Assembly: GCA_030627205.1 (NCBI GenBank)
Contig: DAOUSN010000013.1
Coordinates: 1-54,249 of the forward strand
Reading direction: 5' to 3'
DNA length: 54,249 nucleotides
Source: Methylococcaceae bacterium
GTDB lineage: Bacteria > Pseudomonadota > Gammaproteobacteria > Methylococcales > Methylomonadaceae
Part shown: one piece after another, positions 26,930 to 34,526 of the stretch
How positions within the stretch are numbered: the stretch's first letter is position 1
How the letters are laid out: the number at the start of each line of letters is the position of its first letter
Position numbers and translations under genes: made by a program
The notes under the pieces: generated by a model
Seen by the model: the letters and a program-made list of their open reading frames with translations, nothing else
What the model was told of the DNA's origin: nothing
Databases searched by the model: none

Positions 26930-28081
26930 TTATTTATTTAAAATAACCTTACGCTCTATCGCAAAATAGCTAATAATAAAAGCGATAAAACAACATCCAG
27001 CAGCGGTACTGTAAATAACCATCGCCCCAAAATCATCCCAATAATAACCACTTAACAGACTACCAATCATTCCACCTAGACCAAAACTAGTACTACTATA
27101 AAGAGCTTGTCCTTTGCCTTGGTGTTGAATGCCAAAATATTGATCTACAAGGTGAATAGCAACAACATGAGATGACCCGAAGCTTGCTGCATGTAATAAT
27201 TGTGCCCCAATAATCCAATAAATAGACTTTGCCGCTAAAGCAATAATTAACCAACGTAGCATACTGAGAAAAGCACTCCACAATAAGATTCTACGCAGTG
27301 AAAAAAGAGTTAATAGTTTACGCATAAAAATAAATAAAATAATTTCTGCAATAACCCCTAATGTCCATAGACTACCAATAAGACGACTTGAGTAATCAAA
27401 CTGTTTTAGATAAATTGAATAAAATACATAATAAGGCCCATGAGCTATTTGTAACAGTAAGTAGATTATAAAAAAAGCAATCACTTCGGGCTTTCTAATA
27501 ATTTTCCAAATACTACTGTCTTCAATTTTATAAGCTACTCTATCAGCATCAGGTGTAATCAAGCTAATCAGCCAGATAGAAACCAATAATGTTATTGTTA
27601 TCATTGGTAGCGCACTAAAACTATAATAGTCTAATAACTCTGCAATTGCGGTAACTGCAATAATAAAACCAATTGAACCCCATAAACGAATTTGACTATA
27701 TCGGTGAGATTGTTGTTTTAAATGCAATAAGGTTACTGCATCAAACTGAGGTAAAGCCGCATTCCAAAAAAAGCTAAACCCAACAGTGATAGTAGCAAAC
27801 CATAAGTAACCAGTTTTAAATAAAAACCCTATAAATAAAAATGCCGCAAAAAATGAGGCAATACGAATAATTTTAAGACTTTTTCCAGTATAATCAGCAA
27901 TCACTCCGCAAAGATTAGGGGCAATAATTTTTGTTGCTATCATCAAGGCAGAAAGTTCTCCTATTTCCAAAGTATTAAAGCCACAGTCTTGTAAATAAAG
28001 ACTCCAGTAAGGTAAAAAAGCCCCAAGAGCTGCAAAGTAAAAGAAATAAAAACTGGAAAGTCGCCAGTAAGGGACTGTCAT
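26930..28081 (-). CDS. MFS transporter, HcaT/nucleoside-symporter-like (PPP family)
   Basis: This is a 383-residue permease with 12 predicted membrane segments. The start YWRLSSFYFFYFAALGAFLPYW and the loop GVIADYTGK, followed by SQIRLWGSIGF, are typical of the MFS_1-like group that includes the phenylpropionate transporter HcaT and LacY-like proteins. Substrate unknown. GAGGAG precedes the ATG. It is divergent from the rhomboid gene. Confidence 0.78.
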   Translation of the reverse strand: MTVPYWRLSSFYFFYFAALGAFLPYWSLYLQDCGFNTLEIGELSALMIATKIIAPNLCGVIADYTGKSLKIIRIASFFAAFLFIGFLFKTGYLWFATITVGFSFFWNAALPQFDAVTLLHLKQQSHRYSQIRLWGSIGFIIAVTAIAELLDYYSFSALPMITITLLVSIWLISLITPDADRVAYKIEDSSIWKIIRKPEVIAFFIIYLLLQIAHGPYYVFYSIYLKQFDYSSRLIGSLWTLGVIAEIILFIFMRKLLTLFSLRRILLWSAFLSMLRWLIIALAAKSIYWIIGAQLLHAASFGSSHVVAIHLVDQYFGIQHQGKGQALYSSTSFGLGGMIGSLLSGYYWDDFGAMVIYSTAAGCCFIAFIISYFAIERKVILNK

Positions 28082-28232
28082 TTAGCTTGTACTCCTCAAT
28101 AAAAATGAATATTCTAGCTTAGTCACGTAATTTAATCTGAGAATTTTATTGATAGAAAGGCTGTATTTAGTAATTTAGAGTTTTTATTTTTATGTTAAAT
28201 TAACTTACCCACTTAAATTTAAGGTCAATTAA

Positions 28233-28925
28233 ATGATACCTATCCGAGATTCAATTCCAAGTCGTACTCGACCCTATATAAGCTGGATATTAATCGCAAT
28301 TTGTATTGTTATTTTTTTGAGTATGCAGTTTTTAATGACCTTACAGCAGCAACACCATCTTTTATATTTTTATGGTGTTGTTCCTATTCGTTATTCTAAC
28401 CCTCAATGGGCGATGAGCTTTGGCTTGTCTTCTGATTACGGTTTTTCATTTTTAAGTAGTTTGTTTTTACATTCTGGTTGGTTACATTTAATTATTAATG
28501 TTTTATTTATTTGGATTTTTGCTAAAAATATTGAAGATCGCATGGGACATGGAGGATTTTTAATTTTTTATTTATTATGTGGGGTGATTTCTATGCTGAT
28601 TCAATGGTTTTTTTCACCAGGATTAACCATCCCCATTGTAGGTGCATCAGGGGCAATTGCAGGGATTTTGGGAGCCTATTTTTTCTTATTTCCTTATGCT
28701 AGGGTTGTAATTTGGATTCCGATTTTTTTCTTACCTGTTTTTGTAGAAATTCCAGCCATTGCTTTTTTAGGTTTTTGGATGATTCTACAAATACAAGAAG
28801 CGACGAGGTCTATTTTTTTTGAGGGTGAAGGCTCAGGAGTTGCATGGTGGGCTCATATTGGTGGCTTTGCTGCAGGAGCAATCTTACACCGTTTATTTTT
28901 ATCTAAAAATGTTGTTGATGATTAA
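28233..28925 (+). CDS. Rhomboid family intramembrane serine protease
   Basis: This 230-residue protein has six or seven membrane segments. The catalytic Ser139 is in GASGAIAG and His208 in WWAHIGGFAAG. The conserved LHSGWLHLIINVLF of TM2 carries the structural His/Asn, and EDRMGH the WR-like loop. It should cleave transmembrane helices of unknown substrates. The dyad is complete, so it is likely active. AAGG precedes the start. Confidence 0.93.
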   Translation: MIPIRDSIPSRTRPYISWILIAICIVIFLSMQFLMTLQQQHHLLYFYGVVPIRYSNPQWAMSFGLSSDYGFSFLSSLFLHSGWLHLIINVLFIWIFAKNIEDRMGHGGFLIFYLLCGVISMLIQWFFSPGLTIPIVGASGAIAGILGAYFFLFPYARVVIWIPIFFLPVFVEIPAIAFLGFWMILQIQEATRSIFFEGEGSGVAWWAHIGGFAAGAILHRLFLSKNVVDD

Positions 28926-29055
28926 TCAAAAAAAAATATAGGCATTATAAATGCTAAACTATGCTATTAATGATAAATTGTTGAATTTAGCAAAAAGACC
29001 TATGATAATTCTAGGAATAATGGTTAAACCAACGTAAAAAAACAGGTATCCCTTA

Positions 29056-29958
29056 ATGATTGAAGTTGCCTCATTACGCTATGGCGTTATTTTTAAAAAA
29101 GTTTTTTCCAAACCGCATATTTTTACCGCATTTGTAAAAGATATACTGGGACTTGACATAGAAATTGATAAAGTTGAAACTGAAAAATCATTTTCTCCCA
29201 TTATTGGAAATGTCGACAGCCGCTTTGATTTATTTGCTGAAGACAAAAAAAATCGTTTCATTATTGATATTCAGCATCGGCGTTATCAAGATCATTATGA
29301 CCGTTTTCTCCATTACCATTGTGCTGCATTGTTAGAGCAAATTAAAAGCTCAGGAAATTATAAACCTAATATGAATGTTTATACTATTGTGGTTGTAACC
29401 TCAGGCGATAAACATAAAACAGATATATTAATGAATGATTTTAGACCGCAAAAACTAGATCATAGTTATGTAGCAGAAACTCAACATAAAATCATTTATC
29501 TTTGTCCTAAATATGTTAATGATAAAACCCCAAAACCTTATCAAGAATGGCTTAAATTAATTAATGATAGTTTAGATCAACAAATTGAAGAAAATGATTA
29601 TTATAATGAAACGGTAAAAGAAATTTGTTCACTCATAAAACAAGACCAAATAAGTCCACAGGATGCTGCCCGTATGAAAGATGAATATTCTGATGAGGAA
29701 TATTTACGTGATGAAAGAACAAAAGGATTAATAGAAGGCATGGAAAAAGGCATGGAAAAAGGCATGGAAAAAGGTATGGAAAAAGGTATGGAAAAAGGCA
29801 TGGAAAAAGGAATTGAGCAAGGAGTTGAACAAGAAAAAAAAGAAAATGCAAAAGTAATGATAAAAAAAGGACTTGATTTATCCTTGGTTTCAGAAATAAC
29901 AGGTATTTCTAAGCAAGAATTAGAGTCATTACAAATTAATGATGGGAGTATCGAATAA
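29056..29958 (+). CDS. Rpn family PD-(D/E)XK nuclease with GMEK repeat
   Basis: This 300-residue protein matches the PD-(D/E)XK nuclease/transposase family (PDDEXK_2, Rpn). The opening MIEVASLRYGVIFKKVFS is typical. The catalytic core reads SRFDLFAED then FIIDIQHRRY, with Asp in the place of the usual Glu of ExQ. The helix FLHYHCAALLEQ and IVVVTSGD follow. Residues 228-259 are six GMEK units and two degenerate units, probably a long charged helix. The tail NAKVMIKKGLDLSLVSEITGISKQELESL is a helical module common to the family. Rpn proteins have been linked to recombination and anti-phage defence. No terminal repeats mark it as a transposon. Confidence 0.8.
   Translation: MIEVASLRYGVIFKKVFSKPHIFTAFVKDILGLDIEIDKVETEKSFSPIIGNVDSRFDLFAEDKKNRFIIDIQHRRYQDHYDRFLHYHCAALLEQIKSSGNYKPNMNVYTIVVVTSGDKHKTDILMNDFRPQKLDHSYVAETQHKIIYLCPKYVNDKTPKPYQEWLKLINDSLDQQIEENDYYNETVKEICSLIKQDQISPQDAARMKDEYSDEEYLRDERTKGLIEGMEKGMEKGMEKGMEKGMEKGMEKGIEQGVEQEKKENAKVMIKKGLDLSLVSEITGISKQELESLQINDGSIE
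29737..29808 (+). repeat. 12-bp tandem repeat, six copies (GMEK)
   Basis: The unit GGCATGGAAAAA occurs six times, with GGT for GGC in copies four and five, followed by two diverged units (GIEQ, GVEQ). Each unit holds an in-frame ATG with a purine-rich stretch before it. Copy-number change would keep the frame. Confidence 0.93.
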
Positions 29959-30013
29959 TAATTGAAGTGCTTTATTATCCACTGGTATTATTTTTTAAAA
30001 AACTAGTACTTAT

Positions 30014-30040
30014 GTCGTATAACCTTATTGCTTATACGAC
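30014..30040. terminator. Hairpin between convergent rpn-like gene and mlaA
   Basis: GTCGTATAA and TTATACGAC form a perfect 9-bp stem with a 9-base loop. Flanking T/A tracts are short, so it may act as a weak bidirectional terminator for the two convergent genes. Confidence 0.5.
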
Positions 30041-30071
30041 TTTATGCCTTATTATAATAACTTACTTCTAA

Positions 30072-30953
30072 CTAATAACTTTTAAATCTCCTCCCGCCTA
30101 ATTCATCTATCTTTTTTGATGAATTATTAAAGATATTACCCATTTTTTCAAGTAATCTACCCGTTGTATTTAAGTCATCAGCTACTTGTTTAAATTTAGT
30201 CTTTTTATTATCAACTTCTTCATCATCGAAATCAAAATCTAAATCATTTTCCAGTTCAGATTGTCCATCGGTAATTAAATGCTGGCGTAATTGCAAAAAG
30301 GATTCTCGAGTAAATAAATAAGGATCTAATGCACCTTCTTTAATAACTTTAAGTGTTCCCTTTGCATTTGATCTCATATTTAATAATTCTAAAGAGCGAA
30401 TAGGGATAGGGATATAAGTTGCAGGATTGGCTGCGGCATCAAAAACCATTCCAGGAATACCCCTACTAGTAGCAGGGCCAATGATAGGTAAAACTAAATA
30501 AGGGCCTTTAGGCACTCCCCAAACCGCTAAAGTTTGAGCAAAATCTTCATTATGTTTTTTTAAACCTATTTTACTAGCAATATCAAATATACCGCCTAGA
30601 CCTGCTGAAGTATTTAATAAAAATCGACCTGTATCTTCACCTGCTTGAAGAAATTTTCCTTGCATTAAATCATTTAAGATAACGTTAATATCTTTTAAAT
30701 TATTAAAAAAATTACCGATGCCTGTTTGGACAAAATTAGGGGTAATAAAATTATAAGCCGATGAAACAGGTTCACCTACATAATCATCTAAGCCTTCATT
30801 AAAATAAAACATGCTACGGTTCACTTCTTCATAAGGATCATCGACGCTGACTATACTGCCATTAGTACTGGCACAGCCTGTCAGCAACAAGATACTTAGG
30901 GCTAAAAATATTGACAGGGTTTGTAATATTCTATTTTTATTTTGATAAACCAT
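30072..30953 (-). CDS. mlaA: MlaA/VacJ family outer-membrane lipoprotein
   Basis: This 293-residue protein has a lipoprotein signal with LLTGCAS (Cys27). The conserved MlaA blocks are DPYEEVNRSMFYFNE, GIGNFFNNLKDI, GRFLLNTSAGLGGIFD, EDFAQTLAVWGVPKGPYLVLPIIGP and DAAANPATYIPI. MlaA extracts misplaced phospholipid from the outer leaflet of the outer membrane. The C-terminal extension (about 235-293) is acidic then basic and less conserved. It lies 20 bp after hpnM, so MlaA and an MlaC-like protein form a pair; mlaBDEF genes are not in the window. Confidence 0.93.
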   Translation of the reverse strand: MVYQNKNRILQTLSIFLALSILLLTGCASTNGSIVSVDDPYEEVNRSMFYFNEGLDDYVGEPVSSAYNFITPNFVQTGIGNFFNNLKDINVILNDLMQGKFLQAGEDTGRFLLNTSAGLGGIFDIASKIGLKKHNEDFAQTLAVWGVPKGPYLVLPIIGPATSRGIPGMVFDAAANPATYIPIPIRSLELLNMRSNAKGTLKVIKEGALDPYLFTRESFLQLRQHLITDGQSELENDLDFDFDDEEVDNKKTKFKQVADDLNTTGRLLEKMGNIFNNSSKKIDELGGRRFKSY

Positions 30954-30973
30954 TTTTTAAACCTAAAAAACTA

Positions 30974-31588
30974 TTATTTTGCGTAAGTCTCAATTTTAGT
31001 GCTAATTTTTATAATTAATGCATCAAAACCATCTTTTTTTAATATGTTGGTATATTCAGAACGTTTTAATGCTAGATCACTAACTCCGTTTGCGATTATA
31101 TTGATAATACGCCAGCTTTCACCTTTTTTTTTCATCATGTAGTCAAATTTTACTTCTTTATCATCAGGGATTTGTAAGTAAGTATGAACAATCACTCCTC
31201 CACGAGTAGTCTCTTCTTCTGAGTCGAATTCAAATGATTCACCGGAAAATTCTTTAAAGTTATAGGCATAAGCAGCAATGCTTAATTCAGTAAAAACATT
31301 AACCAGTTTTTGTTGCTGTTCCTTATTAAGTTTCGCCCATTCTCGACCAATAACAACACGGGTTATTTTAGTTAAATCATGACTAGTATCAATCGCTTTT
31401 CCTAGTTTTTTATAACGACCTTGAAAACCTAAGCTTTTCCCTTGCTTCATAACCGTTAATAATTTAGCTTGAAATGCTTCAACAACTTGTTTTGCTGTTT
31501 GTTCTCTAGCTTGAGAATTTGTAAAACTCATTGCTAATAAAAGCACTATTATTACCAAAAAACCTCTGTTTTTAATCATTACTATCAT
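30974..31588 (-). CDS. hpnM: MlaC/HpnM family periplasmic lipid-binding protein
   Basis: This 204-residue protein has a signal peptide (about 1-26, ending SQA) and the toluene-tolerance/MlaC fold. IAAYAYNFKEFSGESFEF and WRIINIIANGVSDLALKRSEY match the HpnM branch linked to hopanoid loci. I start it at the ATG at 31588, which has GAGG at good spacing and begins the signal peptide; further upstream codons give an implausible extension. It probably carries lipids, perhaps hopanoids, across the periplasm. HpnM rather than MlaC is inferred partly from the neighbouring hpnH and mlaA. Confidence 0.8.
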   Translation of the reverse strand: MIVMIKNRGFLVIIVLLLAMSFTNSQAREQTAKQVVEAFQAKLLTVMKQGKSLGFQGRYKKLGKAIDTSHDLTKITRVVIGREWAKLNKEQQQKLVNVFTELSIAAYAYNFKEFSGESFEFDSEEETTRGGVIVHTYLQIPDDKEVKFDYMMKKKGESWRIINIIANGVSDLALKRSEYTNILKKDGFDALIIKISTKIETYAK

Positions 31589-31688
31589 CAAAATAACCTC
31601 AAAATATGTCGTCTCTAATTTCTTTGAAATCCTCATTGTTTGAGGATTTATTAAATTTATCTTTGATAGGAAAATAGAAAACAAATCA

Positions 31689-31720
31689 CACTATAATTAT
31701 TATCAATGATAATTATAGTG
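31689..31720. promoter_or_regulatory. Long palindrome upstream of hpnM (possible Fur-like site)
   Basis: CACTATAATTAT and ATAATTATAGTG form a perfect 12-bp inverted repeat around TATCAATG. Read on the minus strand it contains TGATAATAATTATAG, which matches the 7-1-7 Fur consensus TGATAATnATTATCA at 12 of 14 positions. It lies about 100 bp upstream of hpnM and after hpnH. The other reading is an hpnH terminator, but a T run is lacking. Confidence 0.45.
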
Positions 31721-31891
31721 CATAATTAGGCTATCAGCTATTTATCCTTAATCAAAAAATATATAAGTAATATTGGGAATCTTCATAAAAGCTCAATAGC
31801 CATTTATAATTTTATTTTTAAAGTACTGTTTTAGCATGGACAGCACACTTTATAAGAAAGAATATCGTAATATTTTACCACCAAGTTACTT

Positions 31892-32986
31892 TTATAGTTC
31901 TGTTTTTATTGGGATATTTTCCAAAGCAGAGCTATTTTTACTATCTATCCTTTTAACTTCAACCATTGAGCCTTCTGTTTTAGGTCCAAAAATAGACGTG
32001 AGTAAAGCTTTAAGTGGATGGGCTAACGTATCTTCTACCGCAGTCGCTTCATAACCACAGTGAGCCATACAGTTAACACATTTAGAATTATTAGCATTAC
32101 CATAGTTTTCCCAAGGCGTTGTTTCTAATAATTCTTGAAAACTATTAGCATAACCTTCATCATCAAGTAAATAACAAGGCTTTTGCCAACCAAAGACATT
32201 ACGAGTAGGGTTGCCCCACGGGGTACAGTTATAATTTTCATTTCCTGCTAAAAAACTTAAATACAAAGAGGAATGATTAAGTTTCCAGTGTCTATTTTTC
32301 CCAATTTTAAAAATATCACGAAATAGTTTTTTTACATCTAAACCCTTGATAAAAACATCTTGTTTAGGGGCATGTTCATAACTAAATCCAGGGGCAATAG
32401 TTACGCCTTCCACACCAAGCTCCATCGCATAATCTAAAAAGTCAGCGACTTCTTGAGCATTTTCACCTTGAAATAAAGTGCAATTAATCGTGACTCTGAA
32501 ACCTTTAATTAAGGCTAATTTAATTGCTTCTTCAGCTATATCAAACACTCCTTTTTGGCAAACAGAGACATCATGACGCGCTTGATTACCATCTAAGTGA
32601 ATGGAAAAGGTTAAGTAAGGTGAAGGTGTATAATCATCAATACGTTTTTTTAATAACAAGGCATTAGTGCATAAATACACGAATTTTTTCCGCGCAATAA
32701 TTCCTGCAACAATTTGAGGCATTTCCTTATGAATAAGAGGTTCTCCTCCTGGAATAGAAACCATTGGCGCATCACATTCATCGACTGCCTCCATACATTC
32801 GTCAACGGATAAGCGTTTATTTAAAATGTCATCAGGATAATCAATCTTACCACAACCAGCACACGCCAAATTACAACGAAATAAAGGTTCTAGCATTAAA
32901 ACTAAAGGGTAACGTTTAACCCCACTTAATTTTTGTTTAATTAGATAACGACCTACAGCTAACTGTTGACGTAAAGGAACACTCAC
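31892..32986 (-). CDS. hpnH: Adenosyl-hopene transferase, radical SAM HpnH
   Basis: This 364-residue radical SAM enzyme has the cluster motif CNLACAGC (Cys38, 42, 45), preceded by the very typical YPLVLMLEPLFR. SIPGGEPLIH follows, then FSIHLDG and a C-terminal cysteine set in CVNCMAHCGYEA. It joins a 5'-deoxyadenosyl group to diploptene, giving adenosylhopane, the first step of the side chain. I start it at GTG 32986 (MSVPLRQQL) because GGAGG lies 8 bases upstream; a TTG five codons earlier contains that site and is unlikely. It is divergent from the squalene synthase gene. Confidence 0.95.
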   Translation of the reverse strand: MSVPLRQQLAVGRYLIKQKLSGVKRYPLVLMLEPLFRCNLACAGCGKIDYPDDILNKRLSVDECMEAVDECDAPMVSIPGGEPLIHKEMPQIVAGIIARKKFVYLCTNALLLKKRIDDYTPSPYLTFSIHLDGNQARHDVSVCQKGVFDIAEEAIKLALIKGFRVTINCTLFQGENAQEVADFLDYAMELGVEGVTIAPGFSYEHAPKQDVFIKGLDVKKLFRDIFKIGKNRHWKLNHSSLYLSFLAGNENYNCTPWGNPTRNVFGWQKPCYLLDDEGYANSFQELLETTPWENYGNANNSKCVNCMAHCGYEATAVEDTLAHPLKALLTSIFGPKTEGSMVEVKRIDSKNSSALENIPIKTEL

Positions 32987-33001
32987 AAATCCATCCTCCA
33001 A

Positions 33002-33271
33002 AAACTACAAATTTAATAATAGCAAACTAGGCTGTTGTTAAATAACAACAGTTTTAGTAAAATTTACTCTAAACCAAGGTTATCTGTCATTATTTAATGC
33101 TTATTGATAACGGCTTAAGAGGTTATAAAAACTCTCAGAATACTCCATTTTTAAACTAGACTCCAGTATTAAGATTTAATTTTACGCATAGTCATAGGCG
33201 ATAAATACCAATACAGTCACTAATCATGGATATTTTATAGGATATTTATATTTAATCGCTGACAAATATTT
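33002..33271. promoter_or_regulatory. Divergent hpnH/squalene synthase promoter region; palindrome at 33032-33051
   Basis: CTGTTGTTA-AA-TAACAACAG is a perfect 20-bp palindrome (9-2-9) located about 45 bp upstream of the chosen hpnH start. It is a good operator candidate for a dimeric regulator. On the plus strand it is followed by four Ts, but no gene ends there. I could not place a convincing sigma-70 promoter in the rest of the region. Confidence 0.5.
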
Positions 33272-33418
33272 ATGGACTTTTTTACAATAAAACAACAAAG
33301 ATTTGCAACATACCAACAAACAGTCTATGATTACCTCAATCTAGCCATTGTTATTTTAAATGTTAGTGTTCCTTTATACCATTATAGAACCTTTTTTGCA
33401 TCACAAGCATCACTATGA
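33272..33418 (+). CDS. Possible small ORF coupled to squalene synthase
   Basis: This frame codes for 48 residues beginning MDFFTIKQQRF, with a hydrophobic middle (LNLAIVILNVSVPLY). Its TGA overlaps the ATG of the squalene synthase gene (ATGA, 33415-33418), the same junction used by real gene pairs in this window. The squalene synthase itself has no visible Shine-Dalgarno, which fits coupling. Against it: no Shine-Dalgarno before 33272 and no recognised family. Confidence 0.3.
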   Translation: MDFFTIKQQRFATYQQTVYDYLNLAIVILNVSVPLYHYRTFFASQASL

Positions 33419-34500
33419 CAGATACAATAATCTCTATTAATCACCCCGAATCATTACTTACGCTAAGTGATACTGAATTTCAGGCTATTTTACTTGAGGG
33501 CGTTTCTAGAACCTTCGCGCTGACTATTCCTCAATTACCATCTGAACTTTATCCAGCAGTAGCAAATGCTTATTTACTGTGTCGTATTGTTGACACTATA
33601 GAAGATGAGGTTTCACTTTCTGTACAGCAAAAAGAATTTTTTTGTGCAGCCTTTATAAAAATTGTCAGAACTGGTAAGGAAGCAGCAAAATTTGCTACAG
33701 AACTCAGCCCATTATTATCAGCACAAACATTACCAGCAGAACACTCTCTCATAAAATTAACCCCCAAAGTAATAGAAATTACTCAAAGCTTTGAAGCTCC
33801 GCAAATTGAAGCGTTAGCAGGCTGTGTGGAAGTAATGGCAAAAGGAATGCCTATTTTTCAAGCACTAGACTTACGGGCTGGTGTAAAAACTATGGCGGAT
33901 ATGGATGAATATTGTTATTACGTTGCTGGCTGTGTTGGTGAAATGTTAGCAAAACTTTTTTGTCATTATTCCCCTAAAATTAATTGTCATCGACAAGAAT
34001 TATTGAAATTATCAATTTCTTTCGGACAAGGATTACAGATGACGAATATTTTAAAAGATATTTGGGATGATGCTGGACGAGGTGTTTGCTGGTTACCGCA
34101 AGATATTTTTACGGAAACAGGCTTTAATTTAGCAGATCTTAGCCCTGAAACCAATAATGAAAAATTTCGTAAAGGCTTAAAACATTTACTTAGTATCGCG
34201 GAGGGTCACTTAGAAGGTGCCTTACGTTATACACAACTAATACCTATCAATGAAACTGGCATTCGTAATTTTTGCTTGTGGGCAATTGGTATGGCTTTAT
34301 TGACTCTAAAAAAAATTAAACAGAATTTAGATTTTAACCAATCAAGCCAAGTGAAAATTAATCGCCGTAGTGTTAAAGCAACCATTTTGGTGACGAAACT
34401 AACTGGACGTAGTAATTATTTATTATCACTGGTTTTTAATTTTCTTAGTAAAGAGCTTAAAACCCCAACGTGGCATTATCAACCCATTTCTAAAACTTAA
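33415..34500 (+). CDS. sqs: Squalene synthase (farnesyl-diphosphate farnesyltransferase), eukaryote-like type
   Basis: This 361-residue trans-isoprenyl enzyme has a first Asp-rich motif DTIEDE (residues 60-65) and a second in NILKDIWDDAGRG. MDEYCYYVAGCVGEML closely parallels the DEYCHYVAG motif of eukaryotic squalene synthases. It should condense two farnesyl diphosphates to squalene with NADPH, supplying the cyclase encoded next. The three-gene hpnC-hpnD-hpnE route is absent from this locus. There is no C-terminal membrane anchor of the eukaryotic kind. The start is decided by the ATGA overlap with the possible small ORF. Confidence 0.88.
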   Translation: MTDTIISINHPESLLTLSDTEFQAILLEGVSRTFALTIPQLPSELYPAVANAYLLCRIVDTIEDEVSLSVQQKEFFCAAFIKIVRTGKEAAKFATELSPLLSAQTLPAEHSLIKLTPKVIEITQSFEAPQIEALAGCVEVMAKGMPIFQALDLRAGVKTMADMDEYCYYVAGCVGEMLAKLFCHYSPKINCHRQELLKLSISFGQGLQMTNILKDIWDDAGRGVCWLPQDIFTETGFNLADLSPETNNEKFRKGLKHLLSIAEGHLEGALRYTQLIPINETGIRNFCLWAIGMALLTLKKIKQNLDFNQSSQVKINRRSVKATILVTKLTGRSNYLLSLVFNFLSKELKTPTWHYQPISKT

Positions 34501-34526
34501 AACACCTATATTTATAAGGATTCATC

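Noticed and set aside
29601..29851. Two overlapping minus-strand ORFs with PFSIPFSM- and LFPCLFPY-type repeats
   Set aside because: They are antisense reflections of the GMEK-coding tandem repeat in the Rpn-type gene.
31836..32054. Plus-strand ORF of 72 residues over the 3' end of hpnH
   Set aside because: It lies mostly antisense to conserved hpnH coding sequence and shows no family features.
32987..33001. TTG start for hpnH at 33001
   Set aside because: The TTG codon overlaps the GGAGG ribosome-binding site, and the GTG at 32986 gives the usual N-terminus.
33002..33414. Possible CRISPR or phage-related content in the larger non-coding gaps
   Set aside because: None of the gaps over 250 bp (19305-19749, 33002-33414, 47791-48141) shows regularly spaced repeats or phage-like genes.
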